From Pipra filicauda (lineage: Eukaryota > Chordata > Aves > Passeriformes > Pipridae): a DNA stretch of 64,000 nucleotides. The stretch covers positions 2,418,001-2,482,000 of the forward strand of contig NW_024104443.1 of NCBI RefSeq assembly GCF_003945595.2. Direction: 5' to 3'. Of this stretch, positions 57,961 to 64,000 are shown piece by piece; position 1 is the first letter of the stretch; each line of letters begins with the position of its first letter. The notes below the pieces were generated by a model. That model was not told the DNA's origin and did not search any database. It saw only the letters and a list, made by a program, of their open reading frames with translations. A program made the translations under genes and the position numbers.

Positions 57961-60169
57961 GTACCTTAAAATGGATTTGAACCAAATGCACTAAATGCAA
58001 AATACATTAAACTAAAATTTCTGGAAACTAGTGACATTTCATCTGGGCTGTACTAAATTGCAGAAGAACTTAACCACGCATCATGGAATCCCCAGCAGGG
58101 AGAATGCTGCTTTATCAGTACCAGAAACTCATGTTTTAAACTTCTCGAGGTGTTGGCCATGAAAAAATTCATGGATAGCCATCATCAATATAATTACATC
58201 CTGTTTTATTAGGCTTGCAAATCACAGGTAGCACAAAAAGCAAAAGCAGCATAGCATTTCTAATTTGTTATTTATCAACCTAAAGACTTGATTGAGCACA
58301 CATTATTAAATTCAAATTAATAGAAAGTTATTATGCAAATGTTTATTCTTTCTTCTGTATTCCATTTAGCATTTTTAGGGGAAAAAAATTACTTCATAAT
58401 ATGTCCATTTAAAACAAATTTAAATCTTTGTTACTAGCAAAACTAAAGACTAACTTAGCTGTATGAGAACAGAAATCAGCTGGAGCAGTAGGTGCCCTGA
58501 AATCAAAAGAATATCTTAAAATTGAGATTTTTACAGTGTTATTAGTTTTTCTCATGTTCATTTTTTCTTGATCATGTTAATATATTACATATTTACCCAA
58601 ACTCAAGTTACTTTGAAGATCTAATTATTATGTAAATTTATGGAAATAAAACTAGAAAACCAGGTCAGTCAATAAATATCATTTACACTGTAATGGAAAA
58701 ATCCCTCACCATAAAGTAAGATGATTTGCTCTTCGGCTTTTATTTTGTCTAGTCATCATTTCTATTGATCTGTACTTAGACCATGCGAGAAACAGCCTTA
58801 AAGTACCACCTACAGAAAATTTTGTAATTTGAAGTAGTCATATCAACATGAGCAACTGTTTGAATTTTCACCGTTTCACAGAATTTTTTCATTTTGTTCT
58901 GTGAAACAGTAATAAGGAATTTTAAAATGTCATACCTCAAAAACAAATATTTTATAAATTATTTTATCTTTACCAGACTAAACATGCAAAACAAAACATT
59001 TAAAATTTCAAAATTAGTTTTCAGAAAGACATTTTCATATTTCAAATAACTTTGATTGTTATGGTAAAATGTACAAAATAAATATTTCATTTCTGGTTGA
59101 ATGGAAATTCTCATTGCCACCAACAGGTAACCATCAAGTGAAAAAAAAAAAATGGAGATTCTGGAGAACTGAACTCTGGATTATTTACCCAACTAATCAA
59201 AAGAAACACTAAAACTGACAATATCATTCAGCAGGTGAGCTTCCAATATATAGTTCATGAGACATACATGATGATTGTATTGGCACACATACTTTGTGTT
59301 GTAACTACTGTACTTTTTTAATCATCATCTCATTAATTTCAGTGAGATTCCCCTTTCCCTGTAGATTCAAGGCTTTTGTTGAACTGAGATTTTGTTCCCA
59401 GAGTCTGCTCAGAGTAAACAGCATGTTTAGTGCATTTCACCTCCCACACGTGGAATAACATTCTGCTAGTTCCAGAACTTACCTCTGCTAAGACCCCTCC
59501 TCTCCATTTTACTGCTGAGCATGAGCTTATATGGCATGAAATATCCCTTTGGATAGGACAGCTCAGGCCCTGGCTGTCTCCCTTCTGCATCCCTTGCACA
59601 CCACCCAAAGCTGTGAGAGCAGTGTGAGAAGCAGAGAGGGCTTTGATGCTGTGCAAACACTGGATTGTTTTGGTCAAAAACATAAAACACAGTACTCTGT
59701 GAGCTGCTATGAAGAAAACTAACCCCCTTCCAGCCAGACTGAGTTAGTAAACACTGTAATATTAATACTGAGGGCAAGTTGTTAAAGTTTTGTAGAGACA
59801 AAATTTTTTAAAAAGGTATAGTAACAATCATTTTATCACATATTCTATTAAACAGGCTGCAAGCTTTTGCTGATCAGGATAAGAACACAAAGAAAAAGAA
59901 AATGTACAGTTCTGAGGATAAATTACTTCCTTTTGTAAAATACTTTTATCTTATTTATACACTGAATCTGGATAGTTTCAGTACTCTACCAGTGGGTCTT
60001 GTAAAATCTTTGCTTTTACATTACTTATTGATGAAATTTAGACTGAAGAAAACATATTGACTTTCTCATTTTCCTTTTCTGATGACCAAAAGACTTAGCT
60101 CCTGGAATTTCACTGCAATACATACCTTACGTTCCTAAATACTTGTGATATGCAACCAAGAGAAATGAC
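57961..60169. other. AT-rich DNA with one GC-richer patch
   Basis: No gene recognised. A GC-richer patch at 59480-59640 includes the splice-bounded candidate 59483-59610 (minus strand). Confidence 0.5.
59483..59610 (-). other. candidate 128-bp exon in a GC-richer patch (speculative)
   Basis: On the minus strand an excellent acceptor (CTCTGCTTCTCACACTGCTC, then TCACAG) is followed by 128 bp and a strong donor AGAG/GTAAGT (GT at 59481-59482). Two of three frames stay open: one reads FGWCARDAEGRQPGPELSYP, the other LGGVQGMQKGDSQGLSCPIQ. GC content is visibly above the flanks. The first frame's phase (one leading base) fits the two trailing bases of the candidate at 62568-62698. It could equally be a non-coding RNA exon or repeat-derived. 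Confidence 0.2.
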
Positions 60170-60755
60170 TGAAACACCAGCAGGTCATGCTGCCATTCGG
60201 AGGACCTGCCATGCAATCTGGACAGGCTGGAAAAAGGGGCTGACAGGAACCTCATGAATACAACAAGGGGAAGTGCAAAGTCCTGCACCTGGGGAGGTAC
60301 AACCTCAGGCACCAGCACAGTCTGGGGGCTGCCAAGCTAGGAAGCAACTTGGCAGAAAAGGCCTTGGGGGTCCTCATGGAAACCAAAATGAACATAAGAC
60401 ATCAGTGTGTCCTTACCGCAAAGAAGGCAAATGGTGCTCTGCACTGCATTAGTCTAAGTACTACCAGCATGTTGGCAGAGGTGATCCTTCCTTTCTACTC
60501 AGAGCTGGTGAGGTCACACTGTCCACTACCAGGCTTCCCAGTACAAGAGAGACATGGATACACTGGCAAGAGTCCAGTGAAGGGTTGCTGAGGTGATGAA
60601 GGGACTGGAATACCTCTCCTATGAGGAAAGGCTAAGAGAACTAGGACTGTTTAGCATGAAGAAAAGGAGGATCTGGAGGGATTTTATCTACACAAGTACC
60701 TGAAGGGAAGGTGCAAAGAAAAGGGAACCAGGCTCTTCTCAGCGGTGCTCAAAGT
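60170..60755 (+). mobile_element. CR1 LINE internal fragment
   Basis: The sequence corresponds to CR1 ORF2 downstream of the polymerase core. The order is TGGACAGGCTGG, GGGGAAGTGCAAAGTCCTGC, and CTTGGCAGAAAAGGCCTTGG. GTGATCCTTCCTTTCTACTC, then CTATGAGGAAAGGCTAAG and TCTTCTCAGCGG follow. It is interrupted by frameshifts and stops short of the CR1 3' end at about 60755. It is a diverged subfamily different from the 40-kb copy. Confidence 0.85.
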
Positions 60756-61479
60756 GAATTACATGTTTGGCTTGTTTCTATATTTGCTGAACCAATTCAG
60801 TGTAACCTTATCCTACATGATCCCACAAACTTCTTTTCCTGCTTCAACAGCCTGTTACACTTAAGTACACACAGATTTTGATATTATAAATGTTTGGTTT
60901 TCAAACTGTTGAAGAAATATCTTTAGCTAATATATTCCAGCCTGTATGTTGTTTGTGAATTATGTACTTCATCTTCAATTTTAAATATCAGCTCTGCTGA
61001 ATAATTTATGATTGAGTCCTACAATATAGAAATCTCTCCTTCCCAACATTTTTCACCCTTGACCTCTCTCCTTTTTTGTATATGTCCACAGACATGAAGT
61101 TATAGCAACTGTAAAAGTTAATTTCCCAGAGAAGAAACTAACTCAAACACTAAAACCTGGAAACATTGAAGCTTATTATTATTATAAACATCATTTTTAA
61201 AAAAAGTTATACAAGGCTAGATTTTTTTTCTTAAAACCCAAAGGAGCATATAAGCAGCAAAAGGAAATTTTAGAACTCTATCTGCTGTTAAAGTCAAATA
61301 CAAACACCCATTTCCTTCCATGGATGTAGACTATCATTTTTGTGTCTCTGGATGAAAATTATTTTTGAAAATACGTCCTTGCCTTCTAGGGGATTTAGTT
61401 TTCTATACTTTCACTCACCTTCCCAAAGCACAAGCTTTTATTTTTAGGCCACAAGAGATATTTTCCTTAGACTATTCAT
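60756..61479. other. AT-rich DNA between CR1 fragments
   Basis: No gene or element recognised. Confidence 0.6.
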
Positions 61480-62105
61480 CCATGGCTCCTATACACACTC
61501 CTCTACACAGTGTCATTAGTGGGGTTCTGCAGGACTCTGTGCTCTTCAACATCTTCTTAAATGACTTGGACAAAGTACTGGAAGGGATACTAAGTAAGTT
61601 TGCAGACAATACAAAACTGAGAGTAGCTGTTGACTCCCTCGAAGGCAGGGAGGCCTTGCAGAGAGACCTAGACAAATCAGAGAGATGGGCAATCACCAAC
61701 CGTATGCAGTTTAACAAGTGCTGGATTCTGCACCTGAGACAGGGCAGCCCTGGATATACGGACAAACTGGAAAGTGGTGCCACATTAAAAGACATGGGGG
61801 TCCTGTTTGATGGCCAGTTGAATATGAGTCAGCAGCGCCCTGGCAGCCAGGAGGGCCAGCTGAGGGGGAGGGGGGGCATCAGGCAAAGTATTGCCAGCTG
61901 GTTGAGGGAGGGGATTGTCCCACTCTGCTCTGTACTGGTGTGGCCTCACCTTGAATATTGTGTGCATTTTTGGGCACCACAATATGAGAAAGATACTAAG
62001 GTATTGGAGAGCATCCAAAGCAGCACAACGAAGATGGTGAAGGGCTTTGAGGGGAAGCAGCTACGAGAAGCAGCTAAGGTCACTTGGTCTGTTCAGCATG
62101 CATGA
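61480..62105 (+). pseudogene. CR1 ORF2 reverse transcriptase remnant
   Basis: About 208 codons of CR1 reverse transcriptase palm and thumb region remain open in one frame, then the frame shifts before the ORF2 C-terminus, which continues in the frame 62188-62382 (RKRFFTQRVVGYWKRLLREV). The active-site second Asp is replaced by Asn. Confidence 0.82.
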
Positions 62106-62476
62106 GAGAAGACTGAGAGGAGCCCTAATTGCAGTCTAAAACTTCCTTACGAGGGGAAGAAGAGGGGCAGACACTGATCTCTTCTCTGTGGTGACCAGTG
62201 ACAGAACCCAAGGGAATGGCCTGAAGTTGTGTCAGGGGAGGCTTAGGCTGGATAATAGAAAAAGGTTCTTCACTCAGAGGGTGGTTGGGTACTGGAAGAG
62301 GCTCCTCAGGGAAGTGCTCCCAGCATCAAGCCTGACAGAATTCAAGAAGCATTTGGATCATACTCCCAGGCATCTGGTGTGACTCTTGGGGATGGTCCCG
62401 TGCAGGTTTAAGTGTTGGCCTCGATGATCCTTGTGGATCCCTTCCAACTCCTTATATTCTATGATCTGCGATTCTG
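61480..62476 (+). mobile_element. CR1 LINE, 1-kb 5'-truncated copy
   Basis: It starts in the reverse transcriptase around the PQGS block (degraded to SGVLQDSVLFNIFLNDLDKV) and runs to the full 3' end. It contains LQRDLDKSERW, MGVLFDGQLNMSQQ and VWPHLEYCVHFWAPQYEKD, and the final AGAGGGTGGTTGGGTACTGG. GCCTCGATGATCCTTGTGGA and TATTCTATGATCTGCGATTC close it. The catalytic FADD reads FADN (61599-61610), which would kill polymerase activity. The frame 61365-62105 begins in flanking DNA, so its first 38 or so residues are not CR1. Confidence 0.9.
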
Positions 62477-62567
62477 CAACATGAAACAATCATTCCAAAT
62501 ATGCTCTTCTCTGTTTCACTGATGCTTCATGTTTTGGAAACAAAAATCTGGAGAACATAAAGCTTAC

Positions 62568-62698
62568 CTTTCATGTAACTGGTCACCTACTGTTTCTCCA
62601 GTGTCAAAGAGAATTAAAGCTTTCTGAAGAAACTTGTCTTTCATAGAATTTGTACAGAGTAAACAGTTACAGGCAGGAACCAAATCTGTTGTTGATGG
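62568..62698 (-). other. candidate 131-bp exon (speculative)
   Basis: On the minus strand the acceptor TTCCACTTCCTGTTGTAG (AG complementary to 62699-62700) is followed by 131 bp and a near-consensus donor AAAG/GTAAGC (GT at 62566-62567). One frame is open for 43 codons plus two bases. It has a cysteine cluster (ACNCLLC) followed by a natural-looking stretch, KALILFDTGETVGDQLHE. No family is recognised. An open frame of this length is not rare by chance. Confidence 0.2.
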
Positions 62699-64000
62699 CT
62701 ACAACAGGAAGTGGAACATGACTGTGGTTCCTGGAAACTGACAAGATGCAGTTAACAATGGCAAGGCACAGTTATATCACCGGTTTTAAGGTAGAATTCC
62801 CCAAGGATTTTGGTGGTTAAAAACTGCTGACATAACATGGCTTGGAATTACTGCTCACACTTTTTTTCCACATAGATACCTCTTTCCATCACAACAAAAC
62901 TAAAAGCATAATCTGGACAAGATTAGCAGAAAACCTTTAGCATTTATTTAACATTGTTCCCACTGAAATAAAGCTAACCTTTGTAAAGGAACAAAGGCCA
63001 ACTCAGAGAACTAAAAGCTGGACTCTTAGGGAACACATTTAACTTACATCACAAGGACTCTTATTTCCTGTTATACAAGCCAGGAAACGCAAGTTTGGCC
63101 CAAATCAGCAACAAGTAATTGCTAAAAAAAAAAGGCAGGTTGTGTGAGTAATAATCTGTAATATTGTTTGAGGTAGAATGCACAATAAATCTGTACATTT
63201 TACAGGGCATAAATAGATTAGAAAGATAATAGCAATCCATTATTAGTTGACAACAGGAACATTTCAGAATCTCATTTCCAACATTTATCTATCTCTGTCA
63301 GTGGGTTCATATATTTTTAAGGTAGCAAAGTAATTACCATTACTTGTCTTGGTGAGATCTTACCCAGCCACAGGGAAGGAAAATATTTTATAAGACTACA
63401 ATTCTCTAATCCATTGGAGTCATTACAGTTCAGGTGTTTTCTGGCTTTTTCTATCCACATGAGGCAGAGACAGTAATTATTTTTCAGAACATATTGGTGG
63501 GATATCAATTGGACCTGCAATAGGAGTTTTTTAATTCAGAGGAGCAGTGTGCACTATGAGTAATAAATAGATCTGTGAGTTCCCTGTGGCCCTTGTGTAT
63601 GTGTGAGAGACATCAGTGAAACTGAATATGTAGTCTTCAATTTCTTTTGAGACTTAAACTTCCCTAGACTACATTACTCTCCAGTAATGTATCCATAATT
63701 TCTGAATCAAGATTTCTTCCAAGATAAATATCTTAGCATATGAAAGTATCAATTTATATGCCAGAGTGGATTTTTTTAAAATATTAAAGTTACTAGATTT
63801 TTTAAAAATACTGTAAACTAGAAAGAGTAATGATAGGTAATGGTTTAGGATTTCTTCAACGCAATAAAAAGGACCTCTTTAGCCCACTACGAAAATGAAA
63901 AGGAGAATATTATTTTATGTTATCACCCTTTGTCATTTCAGCATGGTTCTAATAAAGATACAATTATTGTGTTTCAGAAAGAAAAAGAACACATTCTTTT
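62699..64000. other. AT-rich DNA to the window end
   Basis: No gene, RNA or transposon recognised. Confidence 0.6.

Overview
This window is non-coding, AT-rich vertebrate nuclear DNA. It is almost certainly from a bird. The evidence is several copies of CR1 (the main avian LINE) ending in the CR1 terminal octamer-like ATTCTATGA motif, long terminal repeats of the ERVL and ERVK types common in passerines, and an RTE-clade retrotransposon with a GATGAT microsatellite tail that matches AviRTE. AviRTE is known from a limited set of bird lineages, including suboscine passerines, so a suboscine such as a manakin or tyrant flycatcher is my best guess. That guess is inference only. No host protein-coding gene is recognised with confidence.

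Layout: 1-12.6 kb is intergenic or intronic AT-rich DNA with one small CR1 tail (6.37 kb). 12.68-13.67 kb is a solo ERVL-type LTR. 15.45-16.30 kb is a 5'-truncated AviRTE copy, followed by a decayed interstitial telomere-like stretch (16.67-16.92 kb) and a CR1 tail (17.0-17.2 kb). 17.2-28.25 kb is unremarkable apart from a 41-bp tandem duplication and simple repeats. 28.26-30.22 kb is a three-level nest: an ERVK-type LTR split just before its TATA box by a CR1, which itself carries a 35-bp AviRTE-tail insertion. 32.6 kb has a minus-strand remnant of a similar LTR, 33.74 kb a minus-strand AviRTE tail, 34.3-34.7 kb a probable further LTR, and 36.0 kb a CR1 fragment. 38.1-39.0 kb has a minus-strand AviRTE copy abutting a plus-strand SINE-like segment. 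40.0-42.6 kb holds the largest CR1, with most of ORF2 still readable. 42.93-43.26 kb is a minus-strand tRNA-Glu-derived SINE whose tail matches AviRTE. 48.7-49.5 kb is a GC-rich repeat-like block with two CTCF-like motifs. 53.8-58.0 kb is a C-rich, G-poor block interrupted by the best-preserved element of the window. 60.2-62.5 kb has two more CR1 pieces.

The most notable element is a complete proviral structure at 54449-57505. It has two 313-bp LTRs differing at three positions, a perfect 6-bp target duplication, a lysine-tRNA-type primer site, and a fully open 644-codon gag. It also has a splice donor and acceptor and a polypurine tract, but no protease, polymerase or recognisable envelope. 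It looks like a young non-autonomous gag-only endogenous retrovirus that would need polymerase and integrase supplied in trans.

Several short open segments bounded by splice-like signals are listed at low confidence. They lie on both strands, and at this window size many such signals are expected by chance.
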